Assembly (NCBI GenBank): GCA_964019335.1
Contig: OZ025741.1
Coordinates: forward strand, 62,001 to 126,000
Direction: 5' to 3'
DNA: 64,000 bases
Source of the DNA: Diplonema japonicum
Taxonomy: Eukaryota > Euglenozoa > Diplonemea > Diplonemida > Diplonemidae
Shown here: one piece after another, positions 41,488-50,837 of the stretch
How positions within the stretch are numbered: position 1 is the stretch's first letter
Layout of the letters: each line of letters begins with the position of its first letter
The notes under the pieces: model-generated
What the model was told of the DNA's origin: nothing
What the model saw: the letters and a program-made list of their open reading frames with translations, nothing else
The model's database searches: none
Translations under genes and position numbers: made by a program

Positions 41488-41707
41488 TTTTTATTCCTTG
41501 TTTACCCCTCCCCCCGCCCTTCCCTCTCCTTTTTGTGGTTTGTTGTTGTCTTTCAAAAAAAAGAAAATAGTTGAACATTTGTTTTTATATATTAATTTTC
41601 TCCCCCCTTTTTCTTCTTCTTCCTTCTTCTTCTGGTGGGGTTAGACAAAGTAAAAGAAAAAGAAGAAGAAGAAAAGAGCGAGAAAAATATTACAATCCCA
41701 TCCCCCC

Positions 41708-42404
41708 TCAATTCAGCTTTGCTTGTTTCCACGTTCGCTTCCAATCAGGTTTTGTTTGAATGTGCCCCCTTCGTACGTATTTTGCAGTCAACCTGTCGAA
41801 GTCCTTGCAAGGGATCGCGCCTGAAGAACGCAATACGAATCCTTCACGGACCCCGCCTAGCAAGCTAGGTTTACCTGCTTCGTTGTTCATAAATTTCTCA
41901 ACCTGCTCCATGGCAGTGAAGTTCCCTCTGTGGAGGATGGGGACAATGGGGATCGGGATGCTAGTTGCCTCCTCGATATCAGCAACAAGCTGGGCCATTG
42001 CGTCCCAAGAAAGCCATGTCTGAGCAACATCGTCTCGAACCGCAAAAAGGTAAAAAAAGCTTTTTAGACCGGAATACTCTATTGAATGCATGCCTTGTAA
42101 GTTTTCCCCGAAGAGGCTTAACCCTTCAAGCAGCTCTGTGTAGCTGAACTGGCTGTAGAAACCCTTCACCCAGTCAAACGAGCCATGGGTGGCTTCTTGG
42201 TTGTGGGTTCTCGCGAAAACCTTTCCGCTTGTCAAGCAGCAGTTCCCGCCGTCGATTTTTTCCGTGATGATGCAGTCGATGTTCAGCAAAGGGTCGGTGG
42301 CAGTGTCGGTGCGGGTGATATCGTCACTTGCAACCTGGGGGGAGAAGGAAAGGTGCGGTGTACGGGGGTATTCATCTGTCATTTGGGGTGAAAACCTGGA
42401 GGGG

Positions 42405-42451
<47 letters not shown>

Positions 42452-42782
42452 GAGGGAGGAAAAAAAGAGAGAGAAAAAAGGGGAAAAAATAGTCAACTTA
42501 CAAACCACCGGTGGGGTGGAATGTTAGCGTCCTGAAGTTTGTCACCGAGGTACTTTTTCCGGTCACCTCGCGTGTCCCCCCGTCTACAGTCAGTATCCCC
42601 TGAGGGTTGGCATTGCAGACCACCTTTCTTCCGTTTTTCATAATCGAGCACCCAAGAGATCTGTTTGTTAGGGATTTAGAAAAAAAAAAAAAAAAAGAAA
42701 AGAAAAAAAAAATGTCGTACCCCAAAGACACCGTTTCTGCAGTTGCCGCTGCCATTGCGGGCTGTGTAGCTGTGTCACTCAT
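41708..42782 (-). CDS. ATP-dependent RNA ligase family protein (302 aa)
   Basis: Three exons: 42782-42721, 42660-42502 and 42395-41708. Introns are 60 nt (42661-42720, GTACGA to AAACAG) and 106 nt (42396-42501, GTAAGT to CTCCAG); the second contains a T run of about 43. The frame closes exactly. Nucleotidyltransferase motif I is TEKIDGGN, with the lysine that becomes adenylated. It is followed by VFARTHNQEATHGSFDW, typical of the PF09414 RNA ligase group. Motif IV is VREGFVLRS and motif V is TAKYVRRGHIQT. Such ligases seal RNA nicks in repair, tRNA splicing or editing. There is no clear targeting peptide at MSDTATQPAMAAAT. Editing-type use is attractive if the organism is a euglenozoan, but this is speculation. 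Confidence 0.85.
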
Positions 42783-43275
42783 TTTCGCCTTTCTTTTTTC
42801 TCTCTGTTTTTTCTTCTTTTTTTATTTAAACCGTGTAAACCTGAGAAACACTGTATTCCCTCCCCCCAGAAAATTATAAAAGAAAGCTTTATAAAAGAAA
42901 TTAGAGGAAGACAAGCATGAGGGAGAAAAAAGAAATAATAATAGGATTCGAAAAGATGAAGAAAGGGGATCTTTTCGTTCTGTAAAAGACGGAGAAATGA
43001 AAAAGGGGAAAAAAAAAAGGAAAAAAAAAGAGTCGGTTGATTACTGTTTTTGTGCACAGCCGGGGTTAACCTGTAGAAGGATAAGCCCAACAATGCTACC
43101 ACTACTCTTTTTTTAAAGCAAATAAATGTGTTTTTTTTTTTTAAAAAAGAAAGTGTGTGGATGGGAAGCACACGGCGGGCCTCCTTTTACACACCGTTTT
43201 CAAAAAAAGAAGAAAAAAAAAGAGTGAAAATCTTCACTGAAATCACAATGTTAAATAAATATTTTTTTTGGAAGA
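42783..43275. other. Intergenic, A/T-rich
   Basis: Between the DUF1348 gene (copy A) and the RNA ligase start. Mostly homopolymer and purine runs; nothing else is recognised. Confidence 0.5.
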
Positions 43276-43746
43276 TCACTTCCCTGTGCCAGTCGGAAAG
43301 CCGTCCTGCGGCCCATGGATGACACGGCTATCCACCACTGTGTCGTTAATGCTCGCGTTCCTGATCTTCATGTAGCCCTCAGGATCGAAGGTCCAGTGCT
43401 CGTTCCCATAAGCCCGGATGAGCTGCCCTTCTTGGTTTGTGTATTCATATTGAAAGGTGACTGCTATCTTGTTGTCGGTGTGTGTGAAGTAGTGCTTCAC
43501 AAGCTTGTAGTCTTTTTCCCTCTCCCACTTCCCTTTCAGGAATTGCCGCACCGCTTCCCGTCCCTTTAAGAACGTGTCCCTGTTCCTCCACTCTGTGTCC
43601 TCGCTGTACGCCATCGCGATCTTTGCTGGGTCGCGTGAGTTCCATGCGTCCTCAGCTGCCTGCACCTTCTTCCTGGCAGTCTCTTCAGTAAACGGTGGAA
43701 GAGGGTGCCTCAGCACAGGAGCTTCCTTCGCTGGTGTGTTACTCAT
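43276..43746 (-). CDS. DUF1348 (NTF2-like fold) protein, copy A (156 aa)
   Basis: Start MSNTPAKEAPVLRHPLPPF at 43746 with the A-rich leader usual here. The protein is a single DUF1348 domain: ARKKVQAAEDAWNSRDP, IAMAYSEDTEWRNRD, FLKGREAVRQFLKGKWERE, AVTFQYEYTNQEGQLIRAYGN and MKIRNASINDT, in the order found in bacterial YybH-like proteins. The fold is NTF2/SnoaL-like with a central pocket; the reaction, if any, is unknown. Intron-free and closest in pattern to bacterial proteins, so a bacterial origin is possible. From RHPLPPF onward its DNA is identical to copy B at 45.9-46.3 kb. Confidence 0.88.
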   Translation of the reverse strand: MSNTPAKEAPVLRHPLPPFTEETARKKVQAAEDAWNSRDPAKIAMAYSEDTEWRNRDTFLKGREAVRQFLKGKWEREKDYKLVKHYFTHTDNKIAVTFQYEYTNQEGQLIRAYGNEHWTFDPEGYMKIRNASINDTVVDSRVIHGPQDGFPTGTGK

Positions 43747-43946
43747 TTTTCTTTTTTCTTTTAAATAACTTCGGGGGGGGGGGGGGGGAGGTTTTTTTTC
43801 CCAGCAAGAATCAATAGGGGAAACGGGAAAATAAATAAATAAAAAAAATATAAGAAAGAAGCAGGTCTTTGCAAGACAATCACCTACAAGTGTTAAGAAC
43901 GGTAGTTTTCTTTAAAAAAGGTAAAAAAAAAGAAATTAAAATTTAA

Positions 43947-45729
43947 CCATCTACCAACGGACCATTTTTGCCCACCAGGGGGTAAATTTTCAAAACTTCA
44001 AAAAAAGCTATTCTAGCGCAACGCCGGGGCTATATGCCCCCGAAAATGCCTCCAGATGTCCCAATTCTAGAGAGAGGGTGCCCACAGCAGGGCCCACCCC
44101 CACAACATTGTCAAAAATATCGTTCCTGAAGTGCTCGAGAGGGGGTACAAAAAACAAGTCAAAAAAAATCGACTGTAAAATTCTATAAAAAGCTATTTAA
44201 GGCCTTCTTGTCGCGGTTCGTACGTGCCCCAGGGCTGGGGGACTTCTTTTTTGACCCCGAGAGGGGTTTCTGGGGGGTATCCCCGGCAAGGTGGCAGTCT
44301 TTGAAGCACGGAGTCACGCAAAGTTGTACCAAGCAGGCTGAACACTGAAATAGGGGTCTTTTCGACTTGAAATGCTTGCACCGCACGTTGCACTACTTTT
44401 TCGGGGAAATGGTCCCAGAAGGTACTGTCACGGCGCATTGGGGTCTCAGAGCACTCGTTCTGTGTTTCGGGGCATGGTATTGGGGCAGCCTGCTCTGTAG
44501 TTGACTTTATCTGTTGTTTAGACTGCCTCCCTAGTAGCCCTTCGATGACTGCCTCTTTGAAAGGCGTCAATACACTGTCGTTCGTACTCAGGGCGTTGGG
44601 GGGCAAGGCTTCTTTCCAAACAAGCCAAGCATTCGCCAGAGATTTACCTAACAAGTACGAAAATACTTTTAGGGGCCACTTTTAAGTCATAAGGGTGCGT
44701 TTATGGCGTTTTGTCACAGCATCACCCAGGTCGGTTCCGCCCATTGCGGTGTTGTAAATATGCACTTGGTGGGGAACAAGATGTCCTTTCCGGCTTTCAT
44801 TCTCTTTTGGCGGACGGTCAAATTTGACTTCACTGGAACATCCAACGTCGATAGAAAGCACACAGGCTTGATGTCATGCCACGTTGTGGTGCAAAGGATG
44901 CTCGCGTGCTGGTGGAACTGTGTCCCCACGGGATGCGCGTCCTTGGGCTTGCGGCCTCGCTTCTTTGGGGCATCCATGATCTCCGGGAGGCCTTCGCGAT
45001 AGGTAGTTTCGCTGTGGAAACACAGATTTCCCAGAATAGTCAAAAAGCGGTCTCTTGACACGACGGTAGCGTACCCAGGTGTAGTTGAGAAACGTGGAGC
45101 CAGTGCACCAGTAATCAGAATAATCTGGCTTGATATCCAAGTCCATCGACAAAAGGACACCTAGGAAGGTACGCAGAGAAGCAGCATCGAGATCCAGGGA
45201 GACACCTTTTTTAGCCGCATTTGCCACATTGTTCGAAGTTATGACCCGAATAAAGTTTGGACGAGCATTTGGGAGAATATATGGAATGGCGTTGAGCCTC
45301 TGATGTCAAAACAGGATCCACAAGGATTCCGATCTTCACGAAACCGGATGCCTTCCAACTGCTCCGGCTTTGCCGTCCAATCACCCTGCTGTGACTCGGA
45401 ATCGGTCGAATTCGTGTCAGAATCACTGTTTGTATCAAAATTGCATAATAGGGATGAGCCATCAGTGCTGCCATCACTCATAACGTCCACTTCCGGCCTC
45501 TTTCCGGGCGCCTTTTTTTGAAGTGATTTTTAAGGGTAAATTTGGGCTGGCGTTTTTTTTTATTTTTTCATTTTCTTGTTAAGTTAGGGCAGCATTTAGT
45601 TTATATTTTTCATATTTTCCGCGCAGGACCCCGCCGGCAAGAAAGGGCCGGGCCGTATTGCATTGAAAGCCCTTTGCGTAAAAGATTTTTTTTCAAATCG
45701 TCTATATATAGACGCTCGTTGATAGATGG
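43947..45729 (-). mobile_element. Decayed piggyBac transposon with TTAA duplication
   Basis: TTAA flanks both sides (43943-43946 and 45730-45733), the classical piggyBac target duplication. The inward 13-nt ends are CCATCTACCAACG and CCATCTATCAACG (one mismatch). The minus strand encodes broken transposase: an acidic N-terminus at 45.2-45.5 kb; DLDIKPDYSDYW and VRYRRVKRPLFDY about 45.05-45.15 kb; PVGTQFHQHASILCTTTWHD and KSNLTVRQKRMKAGK at 44.8-44.95 kb; and a C-terminal Cys/His zinc region (RCKHFKSKRPLFQCSACLVQ) near 44.3-44.4 kb. Frameshifts and stops separate these, so the copy is dead. It sits exactly between the two DUF1348 copies. TIRs differ from those of the 1.8-3.6 kb element, so there are at least two subfamilies. 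Confidence 0.92.
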
Positions 45730-45733
45730 TTAA

Positions 45734-45865
45734 AAAAAAAAAAGGGGAACGAAATTGATATCGGAAGAAAGAAAGAAAAAAAAGAAGCCCTTTAAGCTGG
45801 AGGGAGTGGGGCCTCTTATATATCAATTCACAATGTTAAAAAAAAAAAAAAAAAAAATTGGAAGA
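45734..45865. other. Short spacer between piggyBac and DUF1348 copy B
   Basis: A-rich purine sequence and an A run at 45839-45857 directly after the copy B stop codon (T on the coding strand). No gene. Confidence 0.5.
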
Positions 45866-46330
45866 TCACTTCCCTGTGCCAGTCGGAAAGCCGTCCTGCG
45901 GCCCATGGATGACACGGCTATCCACCACTGTGTCGTTAATGCTCGCGTTCCTGATCTTCATGTAGCCCTCAGGATCGAAGGTCCAGTGCTCGTTCCCATA
46001 AGCCCGGATGAGCTGCCCTTCTTGGTTTGTGTATTCATATTGAAAGGTGACTGCTATCTTGTTGTCGGTGTGTGTGAAGTAGTGCTTCACAAGCTTGTAG
46101 TCTTTTTCCCTCTCCCACTTCCCTTTCAGGAATTGCCGCACCGCTTCCCGTCCCTTTAAGAACGTGTCCCTGTTCCTCCACTCTGTGTCCTCGCTGTACG
46201 CCATCGCGATCTTTGCTGGGTCGCGTGAGTTCCATGCGTCCTCAGCTGCCTGCACCTTCTTCCTGGCAGTCTCTTCAGTAAACGGTGGAAGAGGGTGCCT
46301 CACGAGCACAGGCAAGCATCTGCGAAGCAT
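45866..46330 (-). CDS. DUF1348 (NTF2-like fold) protein, copy B (154 aa)
   Basis: Identical in nucleotide sequence to copy A from the stop codon to the codons for RHPLPPF (about 450 bp), with the same short 3' end up to TGGAAGATC. The 5' end differs: MLRRCLPVLV replaces MSNTPAKEAPVL, and the upstream DNA is unrelated. CCTGTGCT then GAGGCACC in copy A aligns with CCTGTGCTCGTGAGGCACC here, a 3-nt indel at the breakpoint. MLRRCLPVLV is short, basic and hydrophobic, so this copy may be targeted differently, or it may start at an acceptor (TTCGCAG just before an ATG). It could be a recent duplicate captured behind a new promoter or leader. Confidence 0.8.
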   Translation of the reverse strand: MLRRCLPVLVRHPLPPFTEETARKKVQAAEDAWNSRDPAKIAMAYSEDTEWRNRDTFLKGREAVRQFLKGKWEREKDYKLVKHYFTHTDNKIAVTFQYEYTNQEGQLIRAYGNEHWTFDPEGYMKIRNASINDTVVDSRVIHGPQDGFPTGTGK

Positions 46331-46655
46331 TAAACCGTGTAGGGGGTTGGCACTTTTTTGTTTTTTTGCAGGGGGGGTGCGGTAAAAAAAAAGAGAATAA
46401 AATGTATAAGCTGGAAAGAAAAAGAAAAGTAAATGAAAAATAAAGGGTGGGGGGAAAGTAATAAATGAATAAATATAGGGTGGTCATGTAAAAACGCACG
46501 CAGTGGATAAAAAATAAATAGCAAAAAAAAAAAAAAAAAAAAGAAAAATTTTTTTGTAGGTGGAATAATAGCAAAAAAAAATCGACGAAGGCGCCCGCAA
46601 AATCTATCGTATGGAGAAAGAAAGATAAAAAAAAAAAGAAGAAAAAAAAAAACCG
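46331..46655. other. Intergenic, homopolymer-rich
   Basis: A runs and AT-rich spacer between the ubiquitin-like/ankyrin gene end and DUF1348 copy B. Nothing recognised. Confidence 0.5.
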
Positions 46656-47945
46656 CTACCACGCTTCGCTAACTTTTGCAAGAAACGACAGCACGCTTGG
46701 GACGAGGATGGCCAACACACATTTGGCACACGCGACATGCGACCCACCGATAAGGGACAAGGCTATAACAAACGGAAACAGCCGTATAGGGAGGGGCTTG
46801 GGGACAGCTCCATGCTCGCTCAGGTACACGGAAACAGCCGAGGAATGAGAAAGATCAAGAAGGGTAGCACCCCACCGCGACACCACTTGCAAGTCCGCCC
46901 CCGCCTCCGTCAACAGCCTGACTGTGTTCAGAGACGACGTCCCAACGGCTACAGCAATGGCTGTCCCCTGCTCTGTTCGCATGTTTACCTCTGCACCTCC
47001 TGACAGAAGAGTTGAAACAAGAGCTTCATTGTCATCAGCGACAGCTTTCATCAAGGGTGTTCTTCCAAACAAATTGGTGGTGTTCACATCTGCACCAAGC
47101 TCACGAAGTGTGGCCATGACGATGGGGTTGCCGTAGCCCGTTTCGACGTACCTCTGCAGGGTGGTCCTGCCGTACTTGTCACGTTTGTTGACCTGCGCAC
47201 CCAGCTGCTTCAACGTGCGAAGCAAATCAACGTTCGCCTCCACCGCAGCAAGGTACAACGGGAAACCGGAAAATGTTTCATCCGACAATTTCGCACCGCG
47301 TGCTGCCAACGCCTCCACCGAGTCTCGTTTGTTCCCAGAGATGGCTGCTGTGAGCGCAGTTCGATGACAGCTGTCCGTTGACTCGATAGGAACACCCAAA
47401 GTGATCAATGTATGTATTATTTCCACCATTCCCCGTTCAGAGGCTATCATAAGCGGTGTACCCCGCATGCTGTCTGTCTCATTCAGATCTGCACCTAGCT
47501 CTGCAAGAAGGGTCAGTGTGCATGGTGATTCAAGGCAGAGAAGGACTGGGTTGAACGGTAGGTTTGTAAGGCGGAAGTTGTTCATCTCCGACAATGCGAG
47601 GATCATCCCTTCGTCTCCATCACGTACGGAGCAGTACAGGAGGTCCTCTGCAGTTGTTCCCCGGCGAAGCTTTGCCTTGATCGTCTTCATGGCCTCCATT
47701 TTCAATAGTACTTTCCTGCTGACTTGTAAGTCGAGCATATCGCCGTCTGTGATGCTGCTTATCTCCCACAGACCTACATCGTTGTCTCCGCCGCCAAGTA
47801 GTTCACCGCCTAATAGCAATTCCTGAGTCCCCACGTTCATTCCTGTTGCCTTCTTCACCTCAAGTTTCAAGAGTCGTATGGTCCAATCAGGTCCCACTTC
47901 TACAGGGACTTGTCCGCCATCTAAAGTCCGGATGTAAAGAAGCAT
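46656..47945 (-). CDS. Ubiquitin-like plus ankyrin-repeat protein with hydrophobic C-terminus (429 aa)
   Basis: Start MLLYIRTLDGGQVPVEVG at 47945; a sequence ending ACACAG lies 7 nt upstream. Residues 1-75 are a ubiquitin-like fold: TIRLLKLEVKKATGMNV, QELLLGGELL, DGDMLDLQV. From about 130 to 370 there are seven or so ankyrin repeats, for example RGTPLMIASERGMVEIIHTL, HRTALTAAISGNKRDSVEAL and GRTPLMKAVADDNEALVSTL. The last 50 residues are hydrophobic (RLFPFVIALSLIGG, then CVLAILVPSVLSFLA), suggesting a C-terminal membrane anchor. The combination suggests a membrane-tethered adaptor linking ubiquitin-type recognition to ankyrin-bound partners; the pathway is unknown. Confidence 0.82.
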   Translation of the reverse strand: MLLYIRTLDGGQVPVEVGPDWTIRLLKLEVKKATGMNVGTQELLLGGELLGGGDNDVGLWEISSITDGDMLDLQVSRKVLLKMEAMKTIKAKLRRGTTAEDLLYCSVRDGDEGMILALSEMNNFRLTNLPFNPVLLCLESPCTLTLLAELGADLNETDSMRGTPLMIASERGMVEIIHTLITLGVPIESTDSCHRTALTAAISGNKRDSVEALAARGAKLSDETFSGFPLYLAAVEANVDLLRTLKQLGAQVNKRDKYGRTTLQRYVETGYGNPIVMATLRELGADVNTTNLFGRTPLMKAVADDNEALVSTLLSGGAEVNMRTEQGTAIAVAVGTSSLNTVRLLTEAGADLQVVSRWGATLLDLSHSSAVSVYLSEHGAVPKPLPIRLFPFVIALSLIGGSHVACAKCVLAILVPSVLSFLAKVSEAW

Positions 47946-48162
47946 AGCATGGGCACCTGTGTTGGGTGGGGGGGGGGGTAAAAAAGAAAAGAAAAGAAAA
48001 GAGTGTTTTGTACTAAGAGAAAGTTTTCGAGGAACACAAGGAGAAAAGGGAGAATTGAAAGAGAAAAAAAAAAAAAAAGAGGAAGTAATAAAAAAAAAAA
48101 AAAAAAAAGCGGGGAGAAAGAAAGCGGACAATGTTAAAAAAAAAAAGGAAACTTCAGATACA

Positions 48163-48214
<52 letters not shown>

Positions 48215-48814
48215 AGACTATTTAAGGGTGCCTGCAGTATGTGGCAGGGCACCCTGCACAAGTATCGTCTACTTGATTACAGGGGGCGCGCCTCGGCCTA
48301 GTTGTAGCTTCTTCTGCGTTCCGCGTCGTGTCCTTAATGCGTGCGGTGTGCAACTCAACCCCAGCCATGGTGCCCCTGGTAACCAAGATTCTGGGCCCGT
48401 GCAGTTTGCTGCCTGTTCGTCACCCTGAGCATCTGCGATACGTTCTTCCACTCGGGCGCTACCGGTGGTGACCGACGTGGAGGTCAACAGCGAACAACAC
48501 ATCTGATGTACTTCTTTATATTTCCATATTTCTGTGTTATCCCCACCACCCAAAAAAAAAAAAAAAAAAAAAAAAAAAAAGCGAACACAAGACAAAACCG
48601 GCAGGGGAGAGAGAGAGGAGAAGGAAGGGGGTGGGGGGAAAGACAAAAAACAAGATTCTTTTCTCTCCCCTCTCCTTCTTCTTTTTTTCCTTTCTCTCTT
48701 TTTTCTTTTTTCTTCTTCTTTTTTTCTTTTTTTTTTTAAAGTGGCGAAATTAAGATAATAAAGTTGGCCACAATACTGTTCGTTCTTTCCCCCCCCCCTT
48801 TTTTTTTACGTCTC
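47946..48814. other. Intergenic with A tract and a 40-bp repeat
   Basis: It contains an A run of about 48 (48164-48211), the 40-bp repeat also present at 55271, then a GC-richer island (48255-48510) that stays open on the minus strand for about 90 codons without known similarity. That island may be a relic of the same retroelement family. The remainder is T- and A-rich. Confidence 0.55.
48214..48253. repeat. 40-bp repeat, copy 1 (next to an A tract)
   Basis: GAGACTATTTAAGGGTGCC then TGCAGTATGTGGCAGGGCACC. It matches 55271-55310 with only a few transitions and a 1-nt indel, and in both places directly follows an A run on the plus strand. This copy is also partly palindromic (AGGGTGCC with GGCACCCT). 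Confidence 0.7.
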
Positions 48815-50837
48815 TCACTTCTTCTTGCCCGCCTGGCGCTTGATAGGCCGCTGTAAATTGTCATCGTCCTCCCTGTACTGAATCATCTCTTTGAAGTTAA
48901 CAATGTAAGTCTTGCCCCTGTTCGTGAGGGTCACGTCCTTCTTCTTTTTCTGATACGCATCTTCAACAGTCTTGCTATCCTTCTTTGAGTAGACAGTCCA
49001 CGCTGTTGAGTCGTCCTCACAAGCTTTCGTCTTTCGCAGGTCAGACTGCCAGTACCACTGAGCGTCTGCAACAGGTGAGTTTGCTGCAAACTTCTTCCTT
49101 CCTTTAGGTCTTGGTTCTGATTCAGAGCTGCTGTTGCTCTCAGAGTCCGAGTCCTCATCTGATGATGGCTTCTTGGCAGGTTTCTTGGCTGGTTTTTTAG
49201 CTTTCTTCGGGGGTGGTCTCTCATCGTCCTCTTCTTCCAAACTGCTGGACATCGTTTTCTTCTTCTTCTTCTTTGGAGGTGTCGGCCGTTCTGGCTCAGA
49301 CTCGGAGTCGCTTTCTTGCTTCTTTGCCTTCGCCTTCTTTTTTTGCGGTGGTTTTCTTTCCTCGTCATCGTCGTCATCGTCATCAGTTGATGCCTTCCTT
49401 TTTTCAGGTTTACCCACCTTCTTTGGTACTTCATTCTTGTCACTGTCCGTCTTCTTCTTCTTTGGAGGTGTCGGCCGTTCTGGTTCGGACTCGGAGTCGC
49501 TTTCTTGCTTCTTTGCCTTCGCCTTCTTTTTCTGCGGTGGTTTTCTTTCCTCGTCATCGTCGTCATCAGTTGATGCCTTCCTTTTTTCAGGTTTACCCAC
49601 CTTCTTTGGTACTTCTTGTGGTTCATTCTTGTCACTGTCCGCCTTCTTCTTCTTTGGAGGTGTCGGCCGTTCTGGTTCGGACTCGGAGTCGCTTTCTTGC
49701 TTTTTTGCCTTCGCCGGTTTCTTTTTCGGTGGCTTCTCTTCTTCCTCGTCGCTTGCGGGTTGTTGATTTGCAGGCTTTTCGTCAGCCTTCTCCGGTTTCT
49801 TCGGTACGGGGGTTGGTGCTGCAGATGCATCATCGTCATCATCGTCACCAGGCTTTTTGTTTTTGGTATTCGTACCCTCGATGGGTTTCTTTTCCGCTTC
49901 CTGTTTTTCAGCAGCTTCTTTGGCTGCAAGTTTGGCAGCCCTTGGGTTAGGTTTGGGGGGCACGTCCTCGTCGCCGTCGCTCTCGCTGTCTGGCAATGTG
50001 ACCTTGGCGGCCTTCTTGCCGCCTCGCTGAGGGGGCGGGATGTCTGGGCTGCTGAGCGGGCGCTCGTCTTCCTGTTCGTCCTCGTCGTCCTTCTCCTTCT
50101 TCCCTATAGACGAAGACTTTTTCAAACGCTCTGACGGGGGTGGTGCCTCGTCAGGAGAGTCGTACCCTTGCACTTGGGCAAGGGAGTTCCCTGTCTGCAC
50201 GGTTTGATCTTTTTTGGAAGGCTTTTTCTTCTTTTTCTCTTCCTTGTTGTCCTCATCGCTGCTCTCGTATTTCAGATGCTTGGGCGGTGTGCCTGCATCT
50301 GCATCTGCATCTGCGTCCACGAGCATAGTGCTGTCGGAGACTGCAGCAGCATTGAACGTGAGGCGTACACGGCCCAGACTTTTTTTTTTCTTTAATTAAA
50401 ATTAATACCGCGTACTTTAATGTGTCGTTTGGCTTCAGCTCATATTGCTTTCCAGGTGCGCAGGGGTTCGTGTGGTCCTCGTCTTCTTCTTCTTCGAGAG
50501 CCCCGTCCTGTTGGAATTCTTTTTTTCTCTTTTTTTTTTTTTTTTTTTTACCGGTAGGTTTATGTAGGTTTTGTTGGTGCTCTTCAAGTCTTTCACCATG
50601 ATTTTCGTTGTACTTATCTAATAGAAAGATTTCCCCCCCCCCCCCCCACCCCCTAGTTCACACCGCTAGCTCAGCATGCTTGCTTGAAACGCATTTTTCG
50701 TTGATTACCAAATCGACGTTTTTCCGTCCGATCACCCATGTGCCCGGCTGTGGGGTTGTGTGTTGGTTTAAATTTTAACAACACACTTTTAAGTTTAACT
50801 TTATACCCTTGCCCACCAGTGAACCCAGGGACGCCAT
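48815..50837 (-). CDS. FHA-domain / WWE-domain nuclear protein (608 aa)
   Basis: Exons read from splice signals: 50837-50817 (tentative first exon), 50747-50664, 50617-50552, 50507-50416 and 50378-48815; total 1827 nt, in frame. Introns: 69, 46, 44 and 37 nt. The small exons rebuild an FHA domain: TWVIGRKNVDLVINE, CVSSKHAELA, VKDLKSTNKTYIN, QYELKPNDTL, LGRVRLTFN, with the phosphothreonine-binding GR, SSKH and STN elements in place. A long disordered middle has three near-identical repeats of an acidic-Ser/PTPPKKKK unit (about 49.26-49.70 kb). The C-terminus is a WWE domain: AQWYWQSDLRK, AWTVYSKKDSKTVEDAY, YIVNFKEMIQY, QRPIKR. WWE domains bind ADP-ribose chains, so a DNA-damage or chromatin role is likely. 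The last intron ends in poly(A) then AG. Confidence 0.85.

Noticed and set aside
48269-48510. Minus-strand open frame ending APPVIK
   Set aside because: No start with leader context, no similarity recognised; kept only as a possible retroelement relic in the spacer description.
48931-49929. 332-codon minus-strand frame rich in Arg/Lys
   Set aside because: Frame-shifted reading of the acidic/lysine repeat of the FHA-WWE gene.
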